Origin: Parelaphostrongylus tenuis
Taxonomy: Eukaryota > Nematoda > Chromadorea > Rhabditida > Metastrongylidae
Assembly: GCA_019055375.1 (NCBI GenBank)
Contig: JAHQIW010001903.1
Coordinates: 1-64,000, forward strand
Direction of reading: 5' to 3'
Length of the DNA: 64,000 bases
The first letter of the stretch is position 1. The number at the start of each line of letters is the position of its first letter. The translations under genes and the position numbers were made by a program. The notes beneath the pieces are model-generated. The model worked only from the letters and a program-made list of their open reading frames with translations. It did no database searches and was not told the origin of the DNA. This document shows positions 22,060-34,469 of this stretch, in pieces.

Positions 22060-22270
22060 CGGGGTTTGGAACATCACAATTTTATTTTGAATTATTTAGC
22101 GTTATAGAAGGGTGTTTGAAAAATCGGCGAAGTGTGGCTGTAACCCGAAGTCTCAGCTCTCGGATGGCTATTAACACTTTTATGAGAAGTTCCTTTCCAG
22201 CAAACGAGGTTGGTTTTTTATTTGTCTCCTCCTAATCAGAAAAACCAACTTTTTATTTATTGTTATAATT
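22060..22270 (+). repeat. Dispersed repeat M, copy
   Basis: Contains blocks shared with 24490-24800 (inverse), 25130-25420, 29930-30080 and 47260-47950. These are a GTGTTTGAAAAA-like block, AAGTCTCAGCT, GGCTATTAACACTTTTATG and TCCTTTCCAGCAAA. The element type is unknown, possibly a non-autonomous DNA element. Confidence 0.5.
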
Positions 22271-22431
22271 GATGATCTAATAAACGTAATTATTCCTTCA
22301 ATTGAATGAAGTCATCTGTTTGCTTAGTACTTTTTTACTTTTCGCTTCGACTGTTTCTTGACCCCTCGCTCAAATTTCAGTGTGCCTGATAGTTATTTTT
22401 AAGCCACGCATGTAGTCTATTGTACGCACTT

Positions 22432-22478
22432 ATATACTGAAATGCAAGTGTTTTGGCACTGCAGCCTCGTCAGTGTAA
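22432..22478 (-). ncRNA. Hammerhead relic, family II, left arm
   Basis: Core CUGACGA is intact (complement of 22467-22473) and stem II is GGC/GCC. GAAA reads AAAA and stem I pairing is lost. Probably inactive. Confidence 0.5.
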
Positions 22479-22547
22479 AACGTTCCTCGTCAACTCCTCT
22501 GTAGTGTAAAATGTACATCCCGAGGAACAACTGAGCGAAAAGGCACC

Positions 22548-22600
22548 GTTCAACAGACGAGACTGCAAGGCCTAAACGCATGTATTGCTCTGTAGAAGTG
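22548..22600 (+). ncRNA. Hammerhead-like relic, right arm
   Basis: CAGACGA, then GACUGCAAGGCC, then UAAA, then CGCAUGUA. It resembles the S2-type block with several core changes. Confidence 0.4.
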
Positions 22601-22639
22601 CCCATAACAGACCACATTCATGGGTCAAAAATCAGTACC

Positions 22640-23480
22640 AGCCATATTCATTTAGTTTCGAAATTTCTGGAAAATTGACGGAACTTTTTACGCCCCTGTA
22701 CGCCACATTTGACAGGAAACTGACCTTTCGTTAAGTCAAAAACTTTCTGAATTGAGTTACAATAGAAGTGGCCTGATTTGAGAAACTATCAAGTGATAAC
22801 CATACATTGATCCATAGAAAATAAGTTGCGAAGTAATTATTTACACGACCTTTGTTAAATCAGTTTTATATAATCACTGCATAAATTTGCTTGACACATT
22901 ATTGCATTCGAAGAGCAAGGAGAGTACTGTAGCGAAGCTGTTCGTCGCTCAATGACTCAATTGAGACGACAAAAAAGTGCGAAGACACAGAAATTTTTCA
23001 ACACGGAACTTATACAACGCGAAGCTGCCAGTGCTGCTTATTCAGCTTCAATTATCGTTGGTACAAGGACTCACAACAGGGCCAATGATCATACAGCTTT
23101 GATGGTGCTTTCGATTTATCATTCACGAAGTAGACACGATAGAATTTATTATGTTTAGAGTCGCGGCAATCGTCGTTAACGTTCTGGAGATCAATGGATC
23201 TTCCTGCTTCACACATTAGGCTGTTTATCACTGAGATGAGGCTCGTCACAAGGAAAGAAATGCTTTCTAGGTGCTTTCAATTCGTTATTGGTGCATGAGT
23301 CAATGAAGAGCTCTCATACTTCGAAGTTTAATCAAACGTATGCTGCCCACAGTTCTATAAATGGAGAGCGAGTGTTCTATTGCCCACTGGGAAAATGTCA
23401 GAATCGCATTAAACGAAGTTCTTGTTATTGTAAAGCACACAGATATTTACCTGAAAACGTTGATTTGAATTGAGACTGTC
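22640..23480. repeat. Dispersed repeat L, partial copy
   Basis: Blocks such as TCAATTGAGACGACAA and the region around CAAGAGATTATTTACACGA-like sequence are shared with 33180-33800 and 54240-54560. The type of element is unknown. Confidence 0.45.
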
Positions 23481-23484
23481 GGAT

Positions 23485-24485
23485 TACTTCAAAAACTTAA
23501 AATAATGAGTAGGCCGAATTGATCGCCCATCATAGGAAGATTTCGTTCGGCACTTTTCAAAGGATTTTTTCAAATCATCATTGAAATGAAAAGCAGCCAG
23601 ACCGTTACACAGTTGTGAGACTTCAATATACGAAATGTGCGCCAACAAACTCTGCTTTCTCTGCATATCGGCGAGAGACTGAGGGCGTTCCTGAACATAC
23701 ATCTCGTGAGAAATTTCAAACGTCTAAAAAGGCAAGAACGATTCCTCCTCTTGGTGTTTTTAACAAGGTCCACTGTAGTTTCCCACTTCGATACATTGTC
23801 AGCTCAGTCGAGGTGTAGGATTCTTTTACCTTACGATGAGATCTGATGCCTTTATGCAATCATATGCTCCTCGACTATTTCTGACAAGGCCTGCCTTCTG
23901 CCTTCTCATATTTGTGGATTTTGGTAGTTTCACTGATACTTGTCTTTGAATCCTCTAGAAAGATTCTTCAGAACTTCCTATTTGAATATCAAAGCAATTA
24001 GGATACTGAACAAGTTTGATTTATCGCTCATTGTGAGATTATAACGATTCAGACCTCACAAATGATTTATCCGAAACCGTAGCGAAAATTAGATGAGTCA
24101 TTAAACTGCTACAAATAAGATGAAATTTCATTATACAAAATGTTGGCCCCTCTCTCAATAAGGAAGATTTCATAAGCATAGCAAATGTGAGAAGCCAATA
24201 AGAACATCATCGCCTAACAAAAGCGATTTTATTTTATGTAATTTGTTACTAGAAACGTTTCATCAGCAAGAAGTTATGCTCCGTTTTTGTCATTCGATAC
24301 ATGTATTCACGAATTTCTCCCACAAGTGCACTTCTTCTTCGGCGTTTTGTCGCTTCGAACTCTTTAATTTGAGAAATCACGATTTCCTATCGCAGCATCG
24401 GAAATCAGGAAATAGAAATCGATCAAGCCACATCATTTAAAGGACTGCCGCGTCTATTGATACTTATATTTGAATGGTCTCTTCC
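23485..24485. other. No recognisable gene
   Basis: Overlapping short frames on both strands without motifs. Nothing identified. Confidence 0.4.
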
Positions 24486-24489
24486 ACGT

Positions 24490-24800
24490 AACTTACTCTC
24501 ATTCTGCAACATGCGTTTCACTTCATTAGCAATTTTCCTGTAAAAACTCCTATGAATAGTTTCCCTCCGGCAGAATCTGTTACAAAACGTGTTACAAAAT
24601 ATTCTTTTTGATTCGGAAGTAACAAATGAAAAACCGATCTCATTGGCTGGAGAGGAATTTTTTGTAGGAGTGCTAATAACCATTCGAAAGCTGAGACTCG
24701 AGACTACCACCTCACGTCGCCGTTTCTTCAAAACACCCTTTTATAACGTTGTAGCATCCAAATAAAAAAATATGTTTCACACTCGCCTTTTGCCTTCATT
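24490..24800 (-). repeat. Dispersed repeat M, inverse copy
   Basis: Reverse complement blocks of the 22060 and 25130 copies. The plus strand shows GTGCTAATAACCATTCGAAAG and CACCCTTTTATAACGTTGTAG, the latter also near 47330. Confidence 0.5.
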
Positions 24801-25129
24801 TTATCACTCCTACAATTCGCTGAAAGCCGAAAAGCAGGTCAATGTTTAGAGAAATTTTTGTAGTATCTGATTCAATCATTTTATCTGGAGTTTCTTTCGA
24901 AGCGGAAGAAGATTTCGATTGAATAACAAAACATCGATCATCCCGCCTCGCCCGCTCCTGCTACGGCCATTCCTTGTCGAAAAGCCTGTAAACAATGCTA
25001 CCAAAATCTTACTTTTCCTGCTCGGTACCGAATTTCTAGAGTTTAAGCTCATCGCTAAAATCAGAAAGTATTATCCCTATCATATGATTGCTAGTTCTCT
25101 GAAGAAAGAGCTCTGTTTGGCGAAGTTTG

Positions 25130-25425
25130 AAGCACGAACCGAAGACTAGCGGAGATCAAAAGAGTTTGAGTACCATCACTCCGATGAAGGAGTTTTTCTA
25201 GCGAAATACAAGAGAGATTAGAAGAAAACATGAGGTTTCATAAAAGATGATTTTATTTCGAATGTGACAATGTTATGACGAGGTGTTTTGAAAAACAGGC
25301 CCATGGGGTTGTAGCCACAAGTCTGAGCTTGAATGGTTACTAACACTCCTATGGAAAATTCTTCTTCAGCAAATGTGATCACTTTTTCATTTTTTCCCTA
25401 ATCAGAAAGAACCGATTTTGCTAAT
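25130..25425 (+). repeat. Dispersed repeat M, copy
   Basis: Shares GGTTACTAACACTCCTATG, AATCAGAAAGAACC and flanking blocks with 22060-22270. Confidence 0.5.
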
Positions 25426-25606
25426 AATCAAACGAAATAGGAACATTTGGAGCTCCTGAAAGATTTCAAAGAGCTGCTAAGGCGACTTCACTCCCGTAAA
25501 AGTGCTAAGAGCGAAATTAGTTCTTACATGTGAATGATTTGTTGCAAAAAATGGTATATCTACTCACTGCCGCGTCCACAGTATTTTCAGCTTTTAGGAG
25601 CTAACA

Positions 25607-27173
25607 ATGGATATTTTTATATACACTGCGAAAAGAGTGAACGAACCACTTATGATTTCATTGTTAGCCACAATTTCGGCAGTATTTGGATGTGGAGTGT
25701 TGCCTTCAGGGCAAGGTAATGAATAGAAGTTTGCTATGGTATTACAGGCATTCCTATTCTTGAAAAGAAGACTATGATCTCCAATCAGAATTAATTCATC
25801 CAACAATTCGCCGGTACTCCAGAGGTGCCTTAATCCGAGCTTTCTGATGAAAAATTCCAACTTTGGATAAAAAAAGGAAGTGAAAGCTCATGAAACTCAG
25901 TAATTCACTTTTTGTCTATCACCACAAAAATTAGAAATTCCCATTGCAGGAAGCACTAGAAATTTCAACGTTACTGGCTTCACTTTGCCTGTTGCCATGG
26001 TTTACTCTACCGCATCTGATGTACAGGCCCAGGTCCCTGGTATCGCAACTAGCTCGGCAGGAGCTACTGGTTTTGTACAACGTCTTGTAATGCAAACGGT
26101 GAGCTGTAGTATTCAGATATCAAGTGTTTCCTTCTTGTTGCGATTTTGCGATATGTGGAATATAGGAAATGAGCTTCACGCGTGTTGACAATATGTCGGT
26201 TTCTTGGTGTCAATATGACTTGCATCGATCCATATATTGATAGGGAACACTTTCGAGCGAACCTTTCAAATAGGTAAAGAAATTTACAGTTCAGGTCTTT
26301 GGCGTTCTCGAAAGCCAGGCTCGTAGTGCGCTCCTACCTGATGCTGTAATCTCGGCCATTTTGAACCAACTAACTGTAACAGTCACTTATGCTCCATTGA
26401 TGTGCCCGAAAGTTCGCCTCGGTCTTATGAACCAAGAAAACCGTGGGTATTTTCAACATTGTATTATTTGAAAGATTCGAAGCACGTATATAACATTATC
26501 TGAAAGGAAGCAATTTTACTCAGAGGTCTTAAAGAAATCCAAGAAAATTCCCAAAAAATTAGTAGAAGAAGGTTGAGAATATGGCGAAAGCTATAGTGAT
26601 GGCAAAAATGGAAACCTTTGAATTCAGTGCTGTTTTTGAGCAGCTTTTTCGTATCCTTTCTCATAAATGGTATAGTATTCAATCTGTCCGGTGATGGTTT
26701 GAAATGTCCCAAAAATAAAAGGAAATCAGTGCTTGTAACTGCTTCTTGCAACATTCCTTTCAATTTCTATTATGTTAGATAAAAATGTTTCTCAAAGTAT
26801 CATAATATCTTACAGTAAACATGATGGAAAGTGCTTGCATCGTCATAGGCGACACGGTGACTGGAATTTGCACTAATATGGACCAACAAGCGCGGCACCC
26901 ATGTCAGCTGCCAGCGAGCCGATGGTGCAAATAGCACCTGTGTCCGGCCCACCGTTGACAATTTTCAGGATCTCTTTCGGTTTGAGCGGCATTCTTTTCC
27001 TGTACAAACTCACTTTGTCCAGAAACAATTTTGTATAGACAACGAACATTATCATGGCAAACTGGTCGAGATCGATGTGGCAAAGTGTAGTGAATCGAGC
27101 GATGCGAATGTTGGCATCGGGGCCGTTTCGATCGCACTTTTTCTCGGCAGCTGCTACAGTCGACGGGAACTGA
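25607..27173 (+). pseudogene. Secreted-protein family, copy C (five exons, disrupted exon 4)
   Basis: Exons at 25607-25715, 25950-26098, 26295-26442, 26816-26979 and 27039-27173 have the same five lengths (109, 149, 148, 164 and 135 nt) as copy A. All have GT-AG introns and matching phases. The start ATG leads into MISLLATISAVFGCGVLPSG. Exon 4 begins in frame (ACIVIGDTVTGICTNM), then a one-base loss near 26885-26890 puts the next part in another frame. That part reads APVSGPPLTI in the alternative frame. An extra T near 26962 restores the original length. Reading frame 0 hits TAG at about 26928-26930. It is either a very recent pseudogene or a sequence error in exon 4; exon 5 (RAIRMLASGPFRSHFFSA) is intact. 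Function unknown. Confidence 0.75.
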
Positions 27174-27174
27174 A

Positions 27175-28695
27175 ATTGAGGTGTGATGTGTGTAGAGCTA
27201 CCTCTACTTTTCAGCCGTTGTTTAATGTGGCCACTGAAGCTGCAAACTCCCAAAACGGATGGATTTTGATTTGTTAGATTGATGCAATGAATTATATTGA
27301 GTATACAATGTGATAAATTTGGATTAAATTCCTTTCTTAGAAAGCAGCCAATAAATTTGCAAATAAAAAGAATCACCTGAGGGACTTCTCTTCCTCTTTT
27401 CATTTCCCTCTTCGAACGGTTGTTGATCAATTTTCGCAAGAGCGGCGCGATTTTCGTACCCTAGCAGGGCTTTTTTTTTCTTTCGAGAAGACAACTTTAG
27501 TTCTCTTCCATTATAATGCTGCATAATTGTGCATGCATATGATTAGGTCTATCCATAATTTTTGACACTAGAGCAATAAACACCAAAGCAATTGAAATTG
27601 CATGATTTTGATATCGTTAAATTGTGCGTTTCCTTATCAGCATTTTTGTATAGAATTTACCTGTAATTGCTTTGAAAGGGAGCTGTCGTGGGGAAAAAAT
27701 TTGCTTTCTACTCATTCACGAATGGAGCGCAGTGGAAAATGATAATGAAGCGGCGTGCAAGAATAATGGAGCTTGGGGTGATGATGGAGTTGCACAAAAG
27801 CGGCAAAGAAGTATTCACGAGATCAAAGCTGGAGCGAACACTTGGAGGATCACTTGGGCTCGAGCCGTCCATAGAAAACTCCATCAATCTTGCGTGCCGC
27901 GTCACTAGCATTTTTCGCTACGCGTTCATTCGTGCATGAGTAGCAAGCGCATTTGTTTCCACATCACTTCCACCTTAGAGCAAGTATAGGCAAGTTCTTC
28001 AAGAATGTTCACATGAAAATGAGCATTTGAACGATGACAAGCTCATGTCAATTTCAACCAATTCTTGCTATTATAGATGTTTATACATTATCACCAAAAC
28101 TTTTGGAACGACGCAAAGCTCTCACGCGCGAATAAACTCTAAGTGTGAAACTTAATCTTCTTTTTATGCCTACATTGCACATTAGAGACCTTTAAAAAAA
28201 CCAAAATAACGGAACTTTCAAAATTCGCACATTAGATGAGTACCGGTTTTGCTTAACGACATGCTGTCCACACTCCACCTGGCTAAACAGCACTGCGGGT
28301 GCGAAACATGTTTTTATATTCGCTGTTGCAGCGTAATCGCATGAACTTTCTATAAACCAAGCATAGTCTCATCAAGATTTAAGCTTTCAAATAAATTATT
28401 CACCTTCATTGGGAAAACTCTGTTGAGCAAAAATGACCTCTTAAAGCTGGGATTAATACAACACTCACCGCTCGCGAGGGTTAATCATGGGGTCACTTCA
28501 GTTTGTAATCCAATTTATTCAAGCTTTGTAGACATTGCGAATTCTCTTCCTAACCTATACACCTTCGACTATGACTGTTATTGTTCTCTCTTTGGGAACT
28601 TCCTTCATCGCTTCTGTGTGGCGTTATGCAAGGTCAGGCATGAGATCTCAGTTGTCCGCGTCTAGCACGATTTTGCGTTGGCGTATTAGCCCGAG
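27175..28695. other. No recognisable gene
   Basis: Short frames only. Nothing convincing was recognised between copy C and the RTE relic. Confidence 0.4.
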
Positions 28696-28699
28696 TGTT

Positions 28700-29370
28700 T
28701 TAGAGTCAAACAACTCTTGATGACTTTCGGATTCTACACTTTCATAGTGCTCAAGTGAGAGTGTTGGATAAGCCGGTTGTATTCTGCGTCAATGTCGTTA
28801 ATGACGGTATTCTTGCATTAGTCGAAGAATGACTTGATCCCATTTTTAATAGTTTTGAACTTTCGCATGCTACACATTGCATCTTTGAGGAAAATAGAAT
28901 GTTGCGCGGGCGAGATGATCGATCATTTGAAGAAATTTTGAAGCAGCGGAGCTATTGGTTTATTTTAATGTGATCTATTCCATTATGACACTTCCACATC
29001 CACCGCTGCGTATGGACGTTTTCTAAAGTGAAATGAATCGTTTTGCTCGTCGTGATAATCCCTCTCACTCTGTTCCATTTCTATCCGTGGGTCTCGATAG
29101 AACTTTCTTCAAGTGTTCTTCGAAGGCCAATTTCCGCGTTGAAATTTCCAATGATCACTTGAAGATTGTATGAATTTTCTGTGGAATGTTTTTGAGTCTA
29201 TATAGAACGCTTTTACTTCGTCTTCACCATTGCTTCAAGTTGGTGCATAAGCAATAAAAATGGTCAAAGCCGGCAGTAATTCACATCTTTACAGCCACAT
29301 TCGGCCGAACCGGCTTGTGAGCTATTCGGACGAATCGATATTATTGGTCTGTACTTTTCCACTATAAGGT
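28700..29370 (-). mobile_element. RTE endonuclease-domain relic 1
   Basis: Minus-strand frames give NIDSSE, LTSRFGRMWL, LLPALTIFIAYAPT, EDEVKAFYID and, across a frameshift, VIIGNFNAEIGL. This is the GDFNAKIG block of RTE apurinic-like endonucleases. Later blocks correspond to the RWTWESPGG and IDHI region. Many stops and frameshifts; no RT part follows in place. Confidence 0.7.
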
Positions 29371-29929
29371 GACAAAAAAGCGGATTTCATCCGCTAAACA
29401 AAAACATTTTATAGGAGTGTTAGTATTCATTGTAAGCTTAAAGTTCTGGTTAGAGCCGTACTTGGCCTGTTTTTCGAAAAGGCTTTTTTTGACATTGTTA
29501 CAGAAGAATAACCTATGTGTTTCACACGAGCGTTTTTCTCGCAAGACGTTTTCTTTTTCTATTAGTAATCACTCGATAGCGTAGAATTTGAAGATTCCAA
29601 CTTCGGGCATGTTTTTATAGAAAGAGCCTTTTTCCGCAGTGTAGCAGGGAAAAGAAAATTGAGTTTCACATAGTCGGCTTGCTTGTTTGCAGGCTAATTC
29701 ACTGTCGGGGGGTCTGGTGGTCGCAGATTCGATGAGGCAGTCGTCCACGATCCAGTGGCGCGTAGAGAAGTGCGACTTTTGTCTTCGACTAGGAAGTTTT
29801 TTCGCTCCAAAAGATACTCTTTATCAAACGTATGAATCTGATAGTAGAAGATCTTCTTTACTAACTCATGTGTTTTTTCGTGCCTCCAGCGAAGCTGTTC
29901 TAAATCTACAGCGCTATAAAAAGCTCTTT

Positions 29930-30085
29930 TGAAGAATCGGGACCCGTGCCGCGTTAGCCAGAGCTTTAAGCTTTCGAATGATTACTAACACTCCATTGAA
30001 AAGTTCCTGTCCAGCGAGTAATATCACTTTCTCATTTGCTGCCTTATAGTGGACTAGAACATCATAATCAAACTCCTTTTGACGA
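29930..30085 (-). repeat. Dispersed repeat M, fragment
   Basis: The plus strand has TTCGAATGATTACTAACACTC and AAGTTCCTGTCCAGCGA, matching the repeat M copies. Confidence 0.4.
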
Positions 30086-30369
30086 AAAGGCCAACGCCGC
30101 CGACAAAACACACTAATTAATATTCCAACAAGCACTTCTACGCACCACAAATGACAAGTAGCGCAGTGGTTGAACGCGACATGAGCACAAACATGAACGA
30201 TGGTTCAGTCTTGCGTCAAAGGATAGCAAGCCTTCTGTCCCTTCGACGTCGGTGAATTGCTGCCAGATTTGTCTAAGATAACAGATATCACATGATACAT
30301 CAACAAGAAGTCACAAATCATTGCTGAAGGTGGAGCTTGCGAAATTTTAAGTTAGCCTGAATGCTTCTG

Positions 30370-30970
30370 GTCATAATGCTCTTAGACAGCCTCTCCTGCC
30401 CTTAGTGCATTCTAGCCCATGAATCGCAGTGTGACGCTTTGGCGTTCTTCTAGATCCATTTTTTGCCTCAAAATTTGAATAATGACCTTCAAGAACGGTT
30501 CCTTCCTAACTTTTCTATGCCCATGCAAAACACTTCGAATTCGTCATTGTCGTAACTTCAGGTTTATGCGTAAAAAACGAAAATGGTCAAACTCAGCTTT
30601 GATCCACATCTTTTCAATTGCAATTGTTCGATCCCGGATGTGAATTGTTCATTGTCATACTCGTTTTGGCGAGAGCACCAACACCGCTGGTACCTCAACT
30701 ATTGAAAGTTCCAAAAAACAGTTCTTCTTCTATGTCATAGACAGCATCAAATGGATGATGTCTTCTTATCTCATCCAGGGCGATGACAGCGTACCTTATC
30801 CTTCTAGCCTGCATTACTAGGTCCTCTATAGAGGATCCATATGCAAATTACGTGCGTGGTAGGTAAGAATCGCCACGTTAGTTCGTTGCGATTCAGGCAG
30901 TCTAGGTAGTCTCGGAATTCTAGCAGCCTCTTCGTACTCTTCGCTACCAAAGCTGCCGCATTGAAAACCT
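30370..30970 (-). mobile_element. RTE endonuclease-domain relic 2
   Basis: The minus strand gives EDLVMQARRIRYAVIALDE, RRHHPFDAVYD and EEELFFGTFNS. SGVGALAKTSMTMNN follows and, further on, a decayed NFEAKNGSRRTP block (GDFNAKIGPRRT in the family). This is the N-terminal half of an RTE protein with several stops. It is a separate copy from 28700-29370, because the two overlap in protein coordinates. Confidence 0.7.
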
Positions 30971-31289
30971 TTTTGAGGTCAGAGAAATGAACCTGCTTCT
31001 TTCATTTTTTTCCATTTGGTGCCCAATGTTCATATTGGTGAGCTCCGAAGTAGGTCCAATAACTCACGTGTAGCTTGGCAGGCTCTTCCAATGTAACAAA
31101 TAGGGACCTATCTGTTGGACGTGGGTTCTAACCGCTTCCTGCGTACTTCCCAAATGCTTAATTGCACATTTCTGGGAGCCTGATTCGTAGGAAAGATAGT
31201 AGGACAAGTTGGTCTTGCAGAAACAAGTCCTCCTACAGTTTTCACCTACCGTTCAAAAAGCGCGTCGTTATTTATGATTTGCTTCAAAC

Positions 31290-31370
31290 TCGCTTTCACC
31301 AGGAGCAGTTTTAGGAGATCAGGCGCCTTCGCGACTAATCGGGCTGATTCTTTTAAGGTCCGTGGACTGT
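31290..31370 (+). repeat. Short repeat shared with 5085-5150
   Basis: TTCGCGACTAATCGGGC and AAGGTCCGTGGA match the reverse complement of the GC-rich repeat beside the first RTE fragment. Confidence 0.4.
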
Positions 31371-31399
31371 ATACATACATGGAAGAATTAACAATGACG

Positions 31400-32480
31400 A
31401 GCCGGCTATAAACTGGACCATTAGAAAACTTTTAGAAGGAATTATATCCAAGAAGAGTTATAATTTTGTAATCAAAAGACGAAATAATTTGCTATCAGCT
31501 TGCTCGAAACATTATTCGGCTAGAAATTTTGTACGCAATTACAATGAACAAATCCTTACTTCCATCAGGTGAGCATAAGCACATTCGCAATGTAGATGTA
31601 CATGTATAAAGAGTCAATAATAAAGCAAAATCGCTCGTAAACAGTCACACAAGTAAGATACATATAGCTCGGAATCTCACTTCAATGTTGCTACCGAAAT
31701 TGTGATAGAAAATGCAATTCCCGTCACAATCTCTTCCAGGCTTGGTAGTTAGCCATAATTCAGTTATCAAAACGTAGTGAAATATGTGGGCATAAGAACA
31801 GAAGAAAAGACATAACCTGGAAGAGTTTGCTCAATAGTAGTATAATTATTTTGCTCAGCAATAATCTGATCAACAAAAATGTTCAATGATAATTTGTTTA
31901 ATAACAACATAATTCAATTTTTAATAATTATCAAGTAAACTGAGGCTTGAAGGCACATTGCCATCGTGAAATGATGACATTTGATTGAAAACGCTTCTAC
32001 AGAGACAATTTTGGTAAAAAGAACATCTATAAGTTGCACACTCTGTCTATAATTTATATATTTTAACGAAAAAACCAATTAATTCGGCCTTTATACCAGT
32101 AAATACGACAGAGTTACGACATCGAAATAATAATGTATGTACAGACAATTATCATATACACAACCATGGTTATTGTGTAAGACTTGTAAGATGAGGTCAA
32201 GCCACTGGCTTGTACGAGTTGTAAAATTGTAAGTAATGTTGTCGTTCGAGTTCATAGTTCAACGTTCGAGTATACTATGTGAATGAAAAGGCTACAAGAG
32301 CATACATAGACAGCCTGCATCTACGGAATTATAGACATCACGACAAGCGAACGTTGATTGCTACTTCAAATCTACATATAGGAGGCAAACTATGAACATG
32401 GGATGGATAAGAGAATAATCGAATCTTTCTAAAGTACTGTGATGACAAGGTAGCTTTGAACCTGAACAGAGACAAAAGAT
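31400..32480. other. No recognisable gene
   Basis: Very AT-rich stretch with no gene or repeat recognised. Confidence 0.4.
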
Positions 32481-32554
32481 TTGAAACAAATTTGTGATCA
32501 TCAGTCAGAATTCTTTTTATTTGACTGCCAATTGCAGTGGTATGATGTTATTAG

Positions 32555-32690
32555 TATACCCATAATGTGGAAAGCTGTGCAAAAATGTTTGCGTCAGCCG
32601 GGATTCGAACCCAGATCTCACTCTTTCCGGGAGCGTATGCTAACCGCTGCACCACCGATTGTCGTTTTTGCACAGCACAGCAAATTTATG
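32555..32690 (-). mobile_element. tRNA-derived SINE (family S1)
   Basis: The minus strand has box A GGTGGTGCAGCGGTTAGC (about 32655-32638) and box B GGGTTCGAATCCCGG (about 32614-32600), with the T stem well paired. A downstream GCAAAAAC tail is shared with 5580-5720. Confidence 0.65.
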
Positions 32691-32869
32691 ATATTTGAAA
32701 GACGAGGAAACAAACGTGACGGCTTAGTGAACGTTAGACGATCGAATGTTGCTGTATTTGCCTCGAAGTGGGCGCATTGCCTGGCTAGGTCGTTTGGCAC
32801 TTGGTCAGGTCGCATGCCATTTGCTTGTGTAACGAACTTTAGGAGAAAATCTCAGAACTTTTTGCGCAA

Positions 32870-34020
32870 CCTCAGGTATGGTACGCTCTCAGCTTTACCT
32901 TTTCATACATTACTCCAACCGTGTTGAAGTGATGCGACGTCGCAAATGACGCTGGATGGTCCTAGGATGATAAGCTGCCGATATCACTCCACATGTGAAA
33001 ATCCATTCTGTGGTAGTCGGATTAGCATTAGGAGATCAGGAGATGAAGAACAGTGCTGGTCATTTTTTGCTTCAGAAGAAAATTCTATGAAACTAGCAAA
33101 GACAATGTGTTTGGCAAAACATTCCCTAAACTGGCTTTCGTAAATCAACTTGGACTGCAGGATTGCACTCTTGCGCTATTGTAATCGAAGAGGCATTTGA
33201 AACTTGGGGAACAGGAAACTTATGAATGTGCGCCACATAATTTCGTTGGTATTTTAAGCTTCGTGTATAAAGAATAACTGATTTTTTCCTTGTCTTTTAC
33301 CTCCATTTGTAACTGATGTTTCCATTTGACATAAAACTGAGCTTCTACCAAGTGAGCTAATCAAACCAAGTTGCAATAAAACTAGTGTAATTCCAATTGA
33401 TTGAGTACCGCACAACAATCAACAGTAAATAGCATTATTAAACAAGTCTATTCACGTTATCTTTGTTAAAACAATTTCATGGAAGTGTTGGCTGAAATTT
33501 GCTTGGTATAGATCGTATTAAGTACAAGTAGAATACTATAGCAAAAATGTTCGCCTTTTAGTGATTTAACTAAGGCAACACGGAACAGTTACAACACTGA
33601 AGTGCTTATTCAGTTTCGTTCCGCCTCCTAAAAGAAAAGCTCATAACAAGCCATTGAATCTACAGCACTCTCTGCTTCAATATCTCGTTCGCGGAACAGA
33701 AAAGAGAAAGATTTCCTTACCTTTCAAGTCAGAGATTTCGCTTTGACTGAATTAAGTGAAATCTTCAACTCAAGCCAATACGTGATCACTACTACGTGGC
33801 AAGGCGCTTTGAAAAAGGTTGCCATTTAGAACGACTTTCACTAACGCTTCAGGTGAGTCTGGTAAAAAGAGCTTATCGAGACCAAATTTCTAAGCTATCA
33901 CGTGCTGCAGAGCAAGAACAATTCCATAAATTGGAGAACGAATGACATTTGCGATGCTGTCGTAGCCGCTTCAAATGCAGTTCTGAGTAGTTTTCTTTTT
34001 CTTTATGGGATCCACCGATG
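32870..34020. repeat. Dispersed repeat L, copy
   Basis: Colinear by eye with 53600-54800. Shared blocks include CCTTTTCATACATTACTCCA/CCTTTCATGCATTAATTCCA, AGGAAAC-TATGAATGT, the AACACGGAACAG region and GTGCTGCAGAGCAA. No coding motif was found. Possibly a long non-autonomous element. Confidence 0.5.
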
Positions 34021-34426
34021 TTTGCTTAGAAGTGCTTATTTGAGTAAGAACAATTTTTCATGATTGAAAACCTATGCTCTCGAAGGCCCATACAATCTCT
34101 CTATAAAGAGGTAGGCGATGACGATATCTACACATTGGCCGTCAAGTGAAAACTCACAAGATCGTCATTTTCGACACTCGGTTGCTCATGGCTAGTATTT
34201 TTGTAACATTATATATTTTACTTCAACTGTTTTATCAATAGCACTCTCAAATTTCAATATATTTTCATAATTCATATTTGAGAATTTATTTTGTTTTGAT
34301 GTCGTCGAGTATCATGACATTCGTTTCGAGTGTTTTCTTAAGACCACAGCCCAAAATTCAATATTCCTTGCAATCATTTTTGAGCCACGCATGCCAGTGG
34401 TCTGTCAATGAGGGCTGACTTATAGA

Positions 34427-34469
34427 GCCCGATACACGTGTTTCGATCTTGCGATCTCGTCAGTCGGGC
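34427..34469 (-). ncRNA. Hammerhead ribozyme, canonical (family II)
   Basis: Every consensus element is present. Stem I is GCCCGA (complement of 34464-34469) paired with UCGGGC (complement of 34427-34432). Core CUGACGA is the complement of 34457-34463. Stem II is GAUC/GAUC closed by GCAA, a GNRA tetraloop (34445-34456). GAAA is the complement of 34441-34444. Palindromic stem III is ACACGUGU (34434-34441) with no loop, and A17 lies at 34433. The cleavage triplet is GUA. The very short stem III is typical of type I ribozymes that work best as dimers. Activity is predicted, not shown. Confidence 0.88.

Larger units (their letters stand above)
22395..22640. mobile_element. Palindrome-like family II ribozyme repeat
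   Basis: The left part has AAGCCACGCATG, matching the outer end of the 34.4-kb element, with a minus-strand HHR relic. The right part has a plus-strand HHR-like block followed by GAAGTGCCCAT, as in S2. The arms are diverged. Confidence 0.55.

Noticed and set aside
22199..22215. AAACGAGGTTGG as a family I terminus
   Set aside because: Only the short string matches; no ribozyme or other family I block follows.
26873..27439. 188-codon minus-strand open frame
   Set aside because: It is antisense to exons 4 and 5 of copy C, whose plus-strand exons match copies A and E in sequence, length and splice sites. It is a shadow frame.
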